A stretch of 64,000 nt of DNA from Streptomyces sp. V3I7 (lineage in GTDB: Bacteria > Actinomycetota > Actinomycetes > Streptomycetales > Streptomycetaceae): contig NZ_JAUSZK010000001.1 in the NCBI RefSeq assembly GCF_030817495.1, positions 4,443,001 to 4,507,000 on the forward strand, in the 5' to 3' direction. Within the stretch, counting starts at the first letter, position 1. Every line of letters begins with the position of its first letter. Of this stretch, positions 1 through 7,479 are shown in pieces. Both the position numbers and the translations under genes were made by a program. Below the pieces are notes generated by a model that was not told the origin of the DNA, searched no databases, and saw only the letters and a program-made list of their open reading frames with translations.

Positions 1-152
1 GGGGCGGCGCCCGTGACAGTGGCTCCATGTGTGACTGTGGCTCCACGTGTGACCGCGGCTGCGCATGTGGCCCTGGCTCGGCGTGTGGCCCTGGCTCCGC
101 CTGTGATGGCGAACACATGAACCAGAGCGTGATCGTCTCGTAACATTGCCGC
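1..152. other. Intergenic region with degenerate repeats and a leaderless-type promoter
   Basis: No gene is visible in this stretch. Bases 15-110 hold loosely repeated GTG-rich phrases of the type TGTGACNNNGGCTC and TGTGGCCCTGGCTC. At 141-146 the hexamer TAACAT lies six bases before the ATG at 153. That is the spacing of a -10 element driving a leaderless transcript. A TGAACC at 118-123 sits 17 bp further upstream and is a weak -35 candidate. The promoter call is inference from spacing and sequence only. Confidence 0.5.
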
Positions 153-1235
153 ATGTCTTCGACCGAGTTGCCGTCCGTGCCGGCCACCAGCGTCCTGCCG
201 GAGGTGGCGCTCGTCAGGATCGCGGAGGGCGAGCGGCTCAGGTCAGTGGGGCTGCCGGGCGTCACGCTGTCGGTCCGGTCGCGGCCGCCCGCGCGCGAGG
301 GACTGCCGCCCGCGCTGTACGTCCACGGGCTCGGCGGCTCCTCGCTCAACTGGTCGGCGCTGATGGCCGGACTCGACGGCGTCGTCGAGAGCGAGGCGCT
401 CGACCTTCCCGGCTTCGGCGACTCCCCGCCCCCGGACGACGGCGACTACTCCATCACGGGGCACGCGCGCGCGGTGATCCGTTATCTCGACGCGACCGGG
501 CGCGGCCCGGTGCACCTCTTCGGCAACTCGCTCGGCGGCGCGGTCACGACGCGCGTCGCCGCCGTCCGCCCGGATCTCGTGCGGACCCTCACGCTCGTGT
601 CACCCGCGCTCCCGGAGCTGCGCGTGCAGCGCAGCGCGGTGCCGACGGGGCTGCTCAGCGTGCCCGGCGTCGCCGGGCTGTTCACCCGGCTCACCCGGGA
701 GTGGACCGTCGAACAGCGGGTCCAGAGCGCCATGGCGCTCTGTTACGGGGACCCCGACCAGGTGACTCCGGAGGCGTTCCAGCACGCCGTGGATGAACTG
801 GAACGGCGGCTGCGGCTGCCGTACTTCTGGGACGCGATGGCGCGCTCCGCGCGCGGGCTGGTGAACGCGTACACCCTGGGCGGCCAGCACGGGCTGTGGC
901 GCCAGGCCGAACGCGTCCTCGCCCCAACCCTGTTGATCTACGGCGGCCGCGACCAGCTCGTCGGTTACCGCATGGCCCAGAAGGCCGCCCGCTCCTTCCG
1001 TGACTCCCGCCTGCTGTCGTTGCCGGAGGCCGGGCACGTCGCGATGATGGAGTACCCCGACATGGTCGCCGAGCGGGTCCGGGAACTTCTGGGCGAGGTG
1101 GGGGAGTTGGACCTTGTGGACGGAACAGAGGCTTCCGCCCGAGTGGGAGATGCCGTGGGCGACGGTGACTTCGGTTCCGCCGACGGTGGTGCGGCGGCCG
1201 GAGGCGCCGGCGCCGACGCGATTACGGGGAGCTGA
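153..1235 (+). CDS. Alpha/beta-fold hydrolase
   Basis: A 360-residue alpha/beta hydrolase. An oxyanion-type HGLGG motif lies near residue 54, followed by the nucleophile elbow GNSLGG near residue 124. The acid is probably the Asp in YGGRDQLV and the base the His in EAGHVAMME, both near the C-terminus, so a complete Ser-Asp-His triad is present. There is no signal peptide, so a cytoplasmic esterase or lipase-like role is likely; the substrate is unknown. The last 45 residues are an acidic, Gly/Ala-rich tail outside the fold. The ATG at 153 is chosen because it has a -10-like TAACAT six bases upstream and no Shine-Dalgarno sequence. The DUF3152 gene begins 8 bp downstream, suggesting co-transcription. 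Confidence 0.88.
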   Translation: MSSTELPSVPATSVLPEVALVRIAEGERLRSVGLPGVTLSVRSRPPAREGLPPALYVHGLGGSSLNWSALMAGLDGVVESEALDLPGFGDSPPPDDGDYSITGHARAVIRYLDATGRGPVHLFGNSLGGAVTTRVAAVRPDLVRTLTLVSPALPELRVQRSAVPTGLLSVPGVAGLFTRLTREWTVEQRVQSAMALCYGDPDQVTPEAFQHAVDELERRLRLPYFWDAMARSARGLVNAYTLGGQHGLWRQAERVLAPTLLIYGGRDQLVGYRMAQKAARSFRDSRLLSLPEAGHVAMMEYPDMVAERVRELLGEVGELDLVDGTEASARVGDAVGDGDFGSADGGAAAGGAGADAITGS

Positions 1236-1243
1236 GGGGCGAG

Positions 1244-2902
1244 GTGGGACGCCACAGTCGGCGCGGGCCGGCCGCCAAGGGTGACGGCGCGGACATCAAG
1301 GGCGACGGCGCGGACATATCGACGGGGCGACGGGCACGGGGCTCCGAGACGCCTCAGCCCGGACCTCAGCCCGGACGCCAGGGCGGGACGCGGGGTGGTG
1401 AGCCGGGGTCGGTTCCCGGGCAGCGGCCGGCTTCTGCGGCGGACGGTGTGTGCGGGTACGGGGGGCGGCAGGGGCAGTTCGCCGATGGTGCGTCGGGGCC
1501 GTTCGCTGGTGGTGCGTCGGTCCCCGGTGGTGCGTCGGCTCCTGGTGGTGCGTCCGTGTCCGGTGGTGCGGCGGCTCCTGGTGGTGCGTCCGTGTCCGGT
1601 GGTGCGTCGGTGCCGGGTGGCGCGGCCGCGCAAGGGGCGCGGCAGTTTCCGGGTGGTCCTTCTGTCCCGGGTGTGCCGCGGTTTCCTGACGGCACGCCCG
1701 CGCGTGGGGTGCCTCGTTTTCCTGACGGGACGCCCGCGCGTGGGGTGCCTCGTTTTCCTGACGGGACTCCGGCCCATGGGGTCCCGCGTGTTCCCGGCGG
1801 CACTCCCGCCCACGGCGTCCCGCAGGCCCGGGGTGGTCATCCCGAGCAGCGCGAAACCGGGGGCGGCTGGGGCGAGTTCACGGGGGCGCCCGGCGTGGAC
1901 GTACCGCCGCAGCGGCGGATGCCCGCGGGCGGGCCCCGGCAGGAGTACATCGACGCGTTCGACGGCGACGATGTCTTCGCGCCCCGGCCGTCGGTGGGCG
2001 CCCAGCGCACGCACGCGTACGCCCCCGGAGCGCACCCGGCCCCCGACGAGGCCCCAGCGCACGACGAGGCGCTCCCCACCGGCCCGCCCGCGCCCGCCAA
2101 GGGAGGCAAGGGGCGGGCCTTCACCGGCATCGCGGCCGCCGCCGTCACCACCGTGCTCGCGGTGATCGTGGCCGGCCAGGTCGCCGACGACCGCGACGGC
2201 GCCGACGCGCAGTCCCGGGCCGAAGCGGGCGTCGACGCCCAGGGCACCGCCGCGCGCGATGCCGTGCCATCGCTCCCGCCCGCGGCGCCGGGCGTCGTCC
2301 CGCTGACGTACGCCCAGAAAATGGGCGTGAAGTACCCGCTCGGGGCCAGACTCAAGGGCTCGGGGAAGTTCTCCACGGTGCCCGGCTCCGCCAAGGCGCC
2401 GGGCGCGGGGCGCAAGTTCACCTACCGCGTCGACGTGGAGCAGGGGCTCGGCCTGGACGGCGAGCTGTTCGCGCAGGCCGTGCAGAAGACGCTCAACGAC
2501 GGGCGCAGTTGGGCCCACGGCGGTGCCCGCACCTTCGATCGCGTCTCCTCCGGGCGGCCCGACTTCGTCATCACGCTCGCCAGTCCCGGGACGACTGCGC
2601 AGTGGTGCGCCAAGTCAGGGCTCGACACGACCGAGGACAACGTCTCGTGCGACTCGGCCGCCACCGAGCGCGTGATGATCAACGCGTACCGGTGGGCTCA
2701 GGGCTCGGTGACCTACGGGGACAAGATCTACTCGTACCGGCAGATGCTGATCAACCACGAGGTCGGCCACCGGCTGGGCTACGGCCATGTCACCTGTGAC
2801 AAGGACGGCGACCTGGCGCCGGTCATGCAGCAGCAGACCAAGTTCCTCGACCACGACGGGATCCACTGCCGGCCCAACGTGTGGCCCTACCCCGGGAAGT
2901 GA
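1244..2902 (+). CDS. DUF3152 protein, membrane-anchored putative metallopeptidase
   Basis: A 552-residue protein. Residues 1-290 are low-complexity and rich in Gly, Pro, Ala and Ser. One membrane helix follows at about residues 288-310 (ITGIAAA...VIVAG). The C-terminal ~200 residues form the DUF3152 domain. That domain contains HEVGHRLGYGH near residue 505, which fits the HExxHxxGxxH zinc-binding pattern of metzincins, followed by a conserved CDKDG. With one internal helix and a basic, low-complexity N-terminus, the catalytic domain is expected outside the cell. The start is GTG 1244, eight bases after the upstream stop, with GAGGGG just ahead. Two families of tandem repeats occupy 1508-1813. 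The peptidase activity is inferred from the motif; no substrate is known. Confidence 0.85.
   Translation: MGRHSRRGPAAKGDGADIKGDGADISTGRRARGSETPQPGPQPGRQGGTRGGEPGSVPGQRPASAADGVCGYGGRQGQFADGASGPFAGGASVPGGASAPGGASVSGGAAAPGGASVSGGASVPGGAAAQGARQFPGGPSVPGVPRFPDGTPARGVPRFPDGTPARGVPRFPDGTPAHGVPRVPGGTPAHGVPQARGGHPEQRETGGGWGEFTGAPGVDVPPQRRMPAGGPRQEYIDAFDGDDVFAPRPSVGAQRTHAYAPGAHPAPDEAPAHDEALPTGPPAPAKGGKGRAFTGIAAAAVTTVLAVIVAGQVADDRDGADAQSRAEAGVDAQGTAARDAVPSLPPAAPGVVPLTYAQKMGVKYPLGARLKGSGKFSTVPGSAKAPGAGRKFTYRVDVEQGLGLDGELFAQAVQKTLNDGRSWAHGGARTFDRVSSGRPDFVITLASPGTTAQWCAKSGLDTTEDNVSCDSAATERVMINAYRWAQGSVTYGDKIYSYRQMLINHEVGHRLGYGHVTCDKDGDLAPVMQQQTKFLDHDGIHCRPNVWPYPGK
1508..1813 (+). repeat. In-frame tandem repeats in the DUF3152 N-terminal region
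   Basis: Two adjacent arrays lie in frame. Bases 1508-1615 hold six 18-bp units encoding Gly-Gly-Ala-(Ser/Ala)-(Val/Ala)-(Pro/Ser). Bases 1670-1813 hold four 36-bp units encoding GVPRFPDGTPAR and variants, the second and third being nearly identical at the DNA level. Both unit lengths are multiples of three, so copy-number change would alter stalk length without breaking the frame. Confidence 0.9.
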
Positions 2903-3011
2903 CGGGCGTCGTTCCGGGGCGTCGGGCATGACGTTCCGTGGGTGCTTGATCTCTTAGCGCGACAAAACGCGACCCGCACGGGAAAGTTACGACCGTTCAC
3001 CCCTTTTGATG

Positions 3012-3037
3012 GCGCGACGGACAACCGTCCGTCGCGC
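3012..3037. promoter_or_regulatory. 11-bp perfect inverted repeat upstream of the glycosyltransferase operon
   Basis: GCGCGACGGAC at 3012-3022 and GTCCGTCGCGC at 3027-3037 are perfect inverted repeats with a 4-nt loop, ending about 78 bp before the glycosyltransferase start. No run of T follows, so it is more likely an operator or leader hairpin than a terminator. The function is inferred from position only. Confidence 0.5.
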
Positions 3038-3115
3038 GGCCGCCAACTCCGCATACCTTCGTGCCGCTGCGAGCCGCCGAAGCAACGGTGGCTCCCTGGA
3101 CGGGAGATCGGGGGT

Positions 3116-4996
3116 GTGCACGTGCGCATCGGATTGCTTACGGAGGGTGGCTATCCGTATGTGAACGGCGACGCCAGGCTCTGGTGCGACCGGCTCGTGC
3201 GCGGGCTCGGGCAGCACGAGTTCGACATCTACGCGCTCAGCCGCACCCGGCAGCAGGAGGACGAGGGCTGGGTCCCGCTCCCGGAGCAGGTCGGCCGGGT
3301 GCGTACGGCGCCGCTGTGGTGCGCGGACGACGACGGAGTCGTGCACGGACGGCGCGCACGCCGGCGCTTCGCCGAGTGCTACGGGGAGCTTGCCCGGGCG
3401 ATCTGCGGCGCCCCTGAGGGGCTGGACGGGGCGGCCTCGGTCGATGGTCGGAGCCGACTCGTCGGGGCGGACGGTGCCAGCGGTGCCAGCGGTGCCAGCG
3501 GTGCCAGCGGTGCTGGCGTTGTGGGCGGTGCCGGCGCTGCCTGTGTTGCGGGCGGTCCGGGCGGTCCGGCTGATCCTCGGCGGGCCGGGGACGGTTCCGC
3601 TGATCAGAAGGACCGTTTCGCCTACGCGCTGTACGGGCTCGCGGAACTGGCCCGTGAGGAGGGCGGACTGGTCGGCGCGCTCCGCTCCGAGAGCGCCGTG
3701 CACGCCCTGGAACGAGCCTGCCGCGCGCCCGGCGCCCCGCGCACGGCGCGCACCGCCCGCGTGCCCGACCTGCTCGCCGTCGCCGCACACCTCGAACGCG
3801 CCCTGCGCCCCCTCTCTCTCGACTGGTACGAGGACGACGACCTCGGCTCGGCCGACCTGTGCCATGCGACGGCCGGCGGCACGGCGGCGCTCCCCGGCCT
3901 GCTCGCCCGCCACTTCTTCGGCGTACCGCTGCTGGTGACCGAGTACGGCCTCCAACTGCGTTCGCACTACCTGGCCTCGGGCCCCGGCACCGCCGCCCCG
4001 GCCGTACGGGCGCTGCTCGCCGCCTTCCACCGCGGACTCGCCGCCGAGGTCTACCAGCGGGCCACGCTCATCACGCCCGGCAACGCCCACGCGCGCCGCT
4101 GGCAGGAACGGTGCGGCGCCGACCGCGCCAGGATCCGCACCGTCCACCCGGGCATGGAGGCCGACCGGTTCGCGGAGGTGGGCGAGTCCCCGGACCGCGG
4201 CGACCCCGGCACGCTCGTGTGGGTCGGCCGGGTGGAGCCCGCCAAGGACCTGGTGTCCCTGCTGCACGCCTTCGCGGAGGTCCGCAAGGCCGAACCCGAG
4301 GCCCGTCTGCGGATCCTGGGCGCGGCGGCCGGCGCCGAGGGCCAGGCATATCTGGGCCACTGCAAGGCACTTGCCGCCCAGCTCTTCCCCGACGAGGCGG
4401 ACGGCGCGTACGCGGTCGGCGACAACCCCGTGTCCTTCGAGGAGATCGGCGGCCCGGAGGCCCCGACCCTCGCCGACGTCTATGCCGCCGGCGCGGTGAT
4501 CGTCCTGTCCAGCGTCGTCGAGGGCTTCCCGGTCAGCCTGGTCGAAGCCATGTTCTGCGGACGGGCGACGGTGTCGACGGACGTCGGCGCGGTGGTCGAG
4601 GTCATCGGCGGTACGGGCCTGGTCGTCCCCCCGCGCAATCCGCGGGCGCTCGCCGAGGCGTGCGTGGCTCTGCTCCAGGACCCCGAGCGCCGTGAGCGCC
4701 TGGGCGCCGCCGCCCGCGCCCGCGCGCTGGAGCTGTTCACCGCCGAGCAGAACCTCGCGGCATTTCACGGAATTTACCTGGAGATCGTCGCGCACAGCCC
4801 GGTGGGCCACGTCGTCCTCGACGACACCGGCGAGCCCCTCCCGTTCGGCGCCCCGCCCGAATCCCGCATCCCCGGCCACTGGAGCGACCCCGCGCCCCGC
4901 ACCGATCCGGCGCGCGGCGGCCCGAGTTGGGCCTCCGACACGCCTGACACGCCCGTACGAGGCACCCGTCTGGCAGCCCCGGAGGGGGCGCGATGA
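3116..4996 (+). CDS. PelF-type glycosyltransferase (DUF3492 + GT4)
   Basis: A 626-residue glycosyltransferase. The N-terminus RIGLLTEGGYPYVNGD is the typical opening of DUF3492/PelF-type enzymes. The C-terminal GT4 Rossmann domain shows WVGRVEPAKDL and the nucleotide-sugar EX7E-type region EGFPVSLVEAM. PelF uses UDP-sugars to build a cationic exopolysaccharide in the cytoplasm; the acceptor and donor here are unknown. A low-complexity Gly-Ala-Ser insertion, encoded by four perfect 9-bp repeats at 3473-3508, interrupts the N-terminal domain near residue 120. The start is GTG 3116, placed 9 nt after GGGAG; GTG 3122 is an alternative. The stop overlaps the next gene's ATG (ATGA), which implies translational coupling. 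Confidence 0.87.
   Translation: MHVRIGLLTEGGYPYVNGDARLWCDRLVRGLGQHEFDIYALSRTRQQEDEGWVPLPEQVGRVRTAPLWCADDDGVVHGRRARRRFAECYGELARAICGAPEGLDGAASVDGRSRLVGADGASGASGASGASGAGVVGGAGAACVAGGPGGPADPRRAGDGSADQKDRFAYALYGLAELAREEGGLVGALRSESAVHALERACRAPGAPRTARTARVPDLLAVAAHLERALRPLSLDWYEDDDLGSADLCHATAGGTAALPGLLARHFFGVPLLVTEYGLQLRSHYLASGPGTAAPAVRALLAAFHRGLAAEVYQRATLITPGNAHARRWQERCGADRARIRTVHPGMEADRFAEVGESPDRGDPGTLVWVGRVEPAKDLVSLLHAFAEVRKAEPEARLRILGAAAGAEGQAYLGHCKALAAQLFPDEADGAYAVGDNPVSFEEIGGPEAPTLADVYAAGAVIVLSSVVEGFPVSLVEAMFCGRATVSTDVGAVVEVIGGTGLVVPPRNPRALAEACVALLQDPERRERLGAAARARALELFTAEQNLAAFHGIYLEIVAHSPVGHVVLDDTGEPLPFGAPPESRIPGHWSDPAPRTDPARGGPSWASDTPDTPVRGTRLAAPEGAR
3473..3508 (+). repeat. Four perfect 9-bp repeats encoding Gly-Ala-Ser
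   Basis: GGTGCCAGC occurs four times head to tail inside the glycosyltransferase gene, followed by a degenerate fifth copy. It encodes (GAS)4 in a linker that looks dispensable to the fold. Confidence 0.9.
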
Positions 4997-6288
4997 CCGA
5001 CCTGAGCAAAATCGACCACCCCACCGCCCCGGACAGTCCCGGCGCCTGGGACGCGCACTCGGAGGCGCGGCTGGAGAGCGACGCCGGGGGAGCGCCGGGC
5101 GAGGCCGACGCCGTCCCCGAGCCGCCCCCGACGCCCGTCGGCGTCGCAGCCGATCCGGAGACGGGCAAGAGCCGCAGACCCGCGGCCCGCCGTGGCGCGG
5201 CCGATCCCGTGAAGGCCCTGATGCGCCGCCACCGCGACCTGTGCGAGGGGGCCGTCGACCCCCTGGAGATCGCCGCCGGTCTGGAGGCGCACGGCGTGAC
5301 CGACCGTACGGCCGCCCGCTTCCGCCACCGCGACGTCTTCTCCCTCGCCGAGGAGATGTACGCGCGCGTCCCCCGCGACGGCGACGCGCCCCCGCCCCCC
5401 GAGACGACCCCCGCCCCCAGGGCCCGCGCCGACTGGGCCCTGCTCGCGCTCCTCCCCGGCGCCCTGAGCGCGGCGACCGTGACCGGACTGCACCTCACCC
5501 ACGGCCGGACCCGCTTCCTGGTCGCCGTCACCGGCGCCCTCGCGGTCGCCCTCGGCGTACGCGCCGCACTGCGCCGAGGCCCGCTGAGCATGCCCGCCGG
5601 CACCTCCGCCTGGCGCCTGGCAGCGCGCCCGCGCGCGTGGACCCTCTGGCTCCTCGGCTATGCCGCCTTCGGCGACGGCCTGCTCGGCGCCGTCGGCGGC
5701 GGTGGTCCCGACGGCCTGCCGAACGGTACGCCGGACGGCCCCTGGCCCACCGCCCTCGCACCGCTCCTGGCCCTCGCCTTCGCCTGCGCCCCAGCCACCT
5801 GGAGCGCGCATCTCTTCGCCGCGCGGGCGCGCCGCAGGCTCGCCGCCAGCCGCGGCCTGGAGGAGTTCACCACCGCCGTACAGCCGCTGCTGCTCGGCGC
5901 GTTCGCCCTGTTCCTGTGCGCCCTCGCGGCCCTGGCCGCCGTATGCGGCGCCGTCCTCGACGAGAGCGCCGCCTATCCCCAGACCCTCTCTCTGGGCGCC
6001 CTCCTCCTGCTCGCCCGGCTGCTCGGCATCCGGCACCTCTCCCACCTCGCCTCCGTCGCCCTCGCCGCGGCAGCCGTCGCCGAGGCGGCGGCTCCGGCCC
6101 TGGTGCTCAGCGGCCGGCTTCCGGGATGCGCCTTCCTGAGCGCCCCCGTCGACACCCTGGTGGAGGCCTGGGGTCCCGGCAGCGTGCCGGCCCTCGTCTG
6201 CACGGTGGCCGCGCTGACCCTGCTGTTCCGCGCCACCCGCACCCTCACCCGGGCCTCGGCCCACGCGCCGACGGGAGATCCCCGGTGA
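4993..6288 (+). CDS. Polytopic membrane protein of the exopolysaccharide-like operon
   Basis: A 431-residue protein with a soluble N-terminus (about 1-140) and roughly eight to ten hydrophobic segments after it (for example LLALLPGALSAATVTGLHL and LLLGAFALFLCALAALAAV). Residues 70-125 include a conserved-looking segment with GAVDPLEIAAGLEAHGV and FRHRDVFSLAEEMYAR. I recognise no catalytic motif. In Pel-type loci the partner of PelF is the membrane transporter PelG, which is of similar size, so a role in glycan export or assembly is plausible but unproven. The ATG start overlaps the glycosyltransferase stop. Its own stop overlaps a GTG that opens a 59-codon ORF. Confidence 0.8.
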   Translation: MTDLSKIDHPTAPDSPGAWDAHSEARLESDAGGAPGEADAVPEPPPTPVGVAADPETGKSRRPAARRGAADPVKALMRRHRDLCEGAVDPLEIAAGLEAHGVTDRTAARFRHRDVFSLAEEMYARVPRDGDAPPPPETTPAPRARADWALLALLPGALSAATVTGLHLTHGRTRFLVAVTGALAVALGVRAALRRGPLSMPAGTSAWRLAARPRAWTLWLLGYAAFGDGLLGAVGGGGPDGLPNGTPDGPWPTALAPLLALAFACAPATWSAHLFAARARRRLAASRGLEEFTTAVQPLLLGAFALFLCALAALAAVCGAVLDESAAYPQTLSLGALLLLARLLGIRHLSHLASVALAAAAVAEAAAPALVLSGRLPGCAFLSAPVDTLVEAWGPGSVPALVCTVAALTLLFRATRTLTRASAHAPTGDPR

Positions 6289-6464
6289 CCGGTACGCGAC
6301 GTCCCTCATGCCTCCCCTGTTTCCCACACCCCCCACTTCCCGCGCGGCGAGGCCGCCCACCGGACCCGGCCCCGCGCCCGGATCCGGACCACCCCAGGCC
6401 CCGGACGCCAGGTCAAGGCACCGCAGGCCACCGCACCACCCCCTCGAAGGAGAACGCCACATGA
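6285..6464 (+). CDS. Possible small Pro/Arg-rich protein (59 aa), coupled to both neighbours
   Basis: GTG 6285 overlaps the upstream stop (GTGA), and the TGA at 6462-6464 overlaps the next ATG at 6461 (ATGA). The product would have 59 residues, rich in Pro and Arg, with three Cys near the start and no recognisable domain. There is no convincing Shine-Dalgarno sequence, and the composition is what a non-coding GC-rich frame would give. The double stop-start overlap is the only argument for translation, so this is a weak call. Confidence 0.25.
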   Translation: MTGTRRPSCLPCFPHPPLPARRGRPPDPAPRPDPDHPRPRTPGQGTAGHRTTPSKENAT

Positions 6465-6526
6465 CCACCTCCCGACCCGGAGCATCCGGTGCTCCCGGCG
6501 CGCACACCCCGGGAGCCGCGCGATGA
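6461..6526 (+). CDS. 21-codon leader ORF coupled to the epimerase
   Basis: ATG 6461 has an excellent ribosome binding site, AAGGAG at 6447-6452 with an 8-nt spacer. The 21-residue product opens MTTSRPG and is rich in Gly, Ala and Pro. Its TGA (6524-6526) overlaps the epimerase ATG at 6523. The epimerase has no Shine-Dalgarno of its own at normal spacing, so translation of this mini-ORF probably delivers ribosomes to it. No function for the peptide itself is suggested. Confidence 0.55.
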   Translation: MTTSRPGASGAPGAHTPGAAR

Positions 6527-7479
6527 GGGTCCTGCTGATCGGAGCCAACGGCTATCTCGGGCGTTTCGTCGCCGACCGGCTGCTCGCCGACCCGGCCGTC
6601 CAGCTCACCGCGCTCGGCCGCGGCGACGACGCCGACGTGCGCTTCGACCTCGCCACCGGCAGCCCCGGCGCGCTCACCCGCTTCCTCGACGCCGTCCACC
6701 CCGGGGTCGTCGTCAACTGCGCGGGCGCCACACGCGGGGGTGCCCGCGAACTCACCCGCCACAACACCGTGGCCGTCGCCACCGTCTGCGAGGCCCTGCG
6801 CCGCAGCGGCTGCGGTGCCCGCCTGGTCCAGATCGGATGCAGCTCCGAGTACGGCCCCAGCCAGCCCGGCTCCTCCACCGCCGAGGACGCCGTGCCCCGC
6901 CCCGGCGGCCCGTACGGCGTCAGCAAGCTCGCCGCCACCGAACTGGTCCTGGGCTCGGGCCTGGACGCCGTCGTCCTGCGCGTGTTCTCGCCGGCCGGAC
7001 CCGGCACCCCGGCAGGCTCCCCGCTCGGCCGGCTCGCCGAGGCCATGCGCCGCGCCATGCAGTCCGGCGACGGCGAACTCAAGCTCGGCGGTCTGGGCAC
7101 CCAGCGCGACTTCATCGACGTACGCGACGTCGCGCGCGCCGTGCACGCCGCCTCTCTCTCCGCCGCGCAGGGCGTCATCAACATCGGCTCCGGCCGAGCC
7201 GTGCGCCTGCGGGACGCCGCCGCCGTGCTCGCCCGCATCGCCGGATACGGCGGCGCCCTGCACGAACTCGACGGCCCGCCCGGCCCGTTGCGGTCCTCCC
7301 TCGGCCATCTTCGCCCCGAATCCGACCACGGCCCCGTCGCGTACCCGTACCCGGACGGCTGCGGCAGCTGGCAGCAGGCCGATGTGCGCACCGCGCGCGA
7401 CCGGCTCGGCTGGCGGCCGCGGATCAACCTGGAGGAATCCCTCGCCGACATCTGGATGGAGGCGGCGTGCCGCATCTGA
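6523..7479 (+). CDS. NAD-dependent epimerase/dehydratase
   Basis: A 318-residue extended SDR. The N-terminal dinucleotide-binding motif GANGYLG lies at residues 7-13, and the catalytic YxxxK appears as YGVSK near residue 131, preceded by a Ser-rich strand. The family interconverts or dehydrates nucleotide sugars in the cytoplasm. Next to a PelF-like enzyme and a spherulin-4 glycosidase, a UDP-hexose or UDP-HexNAc C4-epimerase would be the natural role, but the sequence alone does not prove the substrate. The start is ATG 6523, overlapping the stop of the 21-codon ORF. The 3' end overlaps the following gene by 13 bp. Confidence 0.87.
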   Translation: MRVLLIGANGYLGRFVADRLLADPAVQLTALGRGDDADVRFDLATGSPGALTRFLDAVHPGVVVNCAGATRGGARELTRHNTVAVATVCEALRRSGCGARLVQIGCSSEYGPSQPGSSTAEDAVPRPGGPYGVSKLAATELVLGSGLDAVVLRVFSPAGPGTPAGSPLGRLAEAMRRAMQSGDGELKLGGLGTQRDFIDVRDVARAVHAASLSAAQGVINIGSGRAVRLRDAAAVLARIAGYGGALHELDGPPGPLRSSLGHLRPESDHGPVAYPYPDGCGSWQQADVRTARDRLGWRPRINLEESLADIWMEAACRI

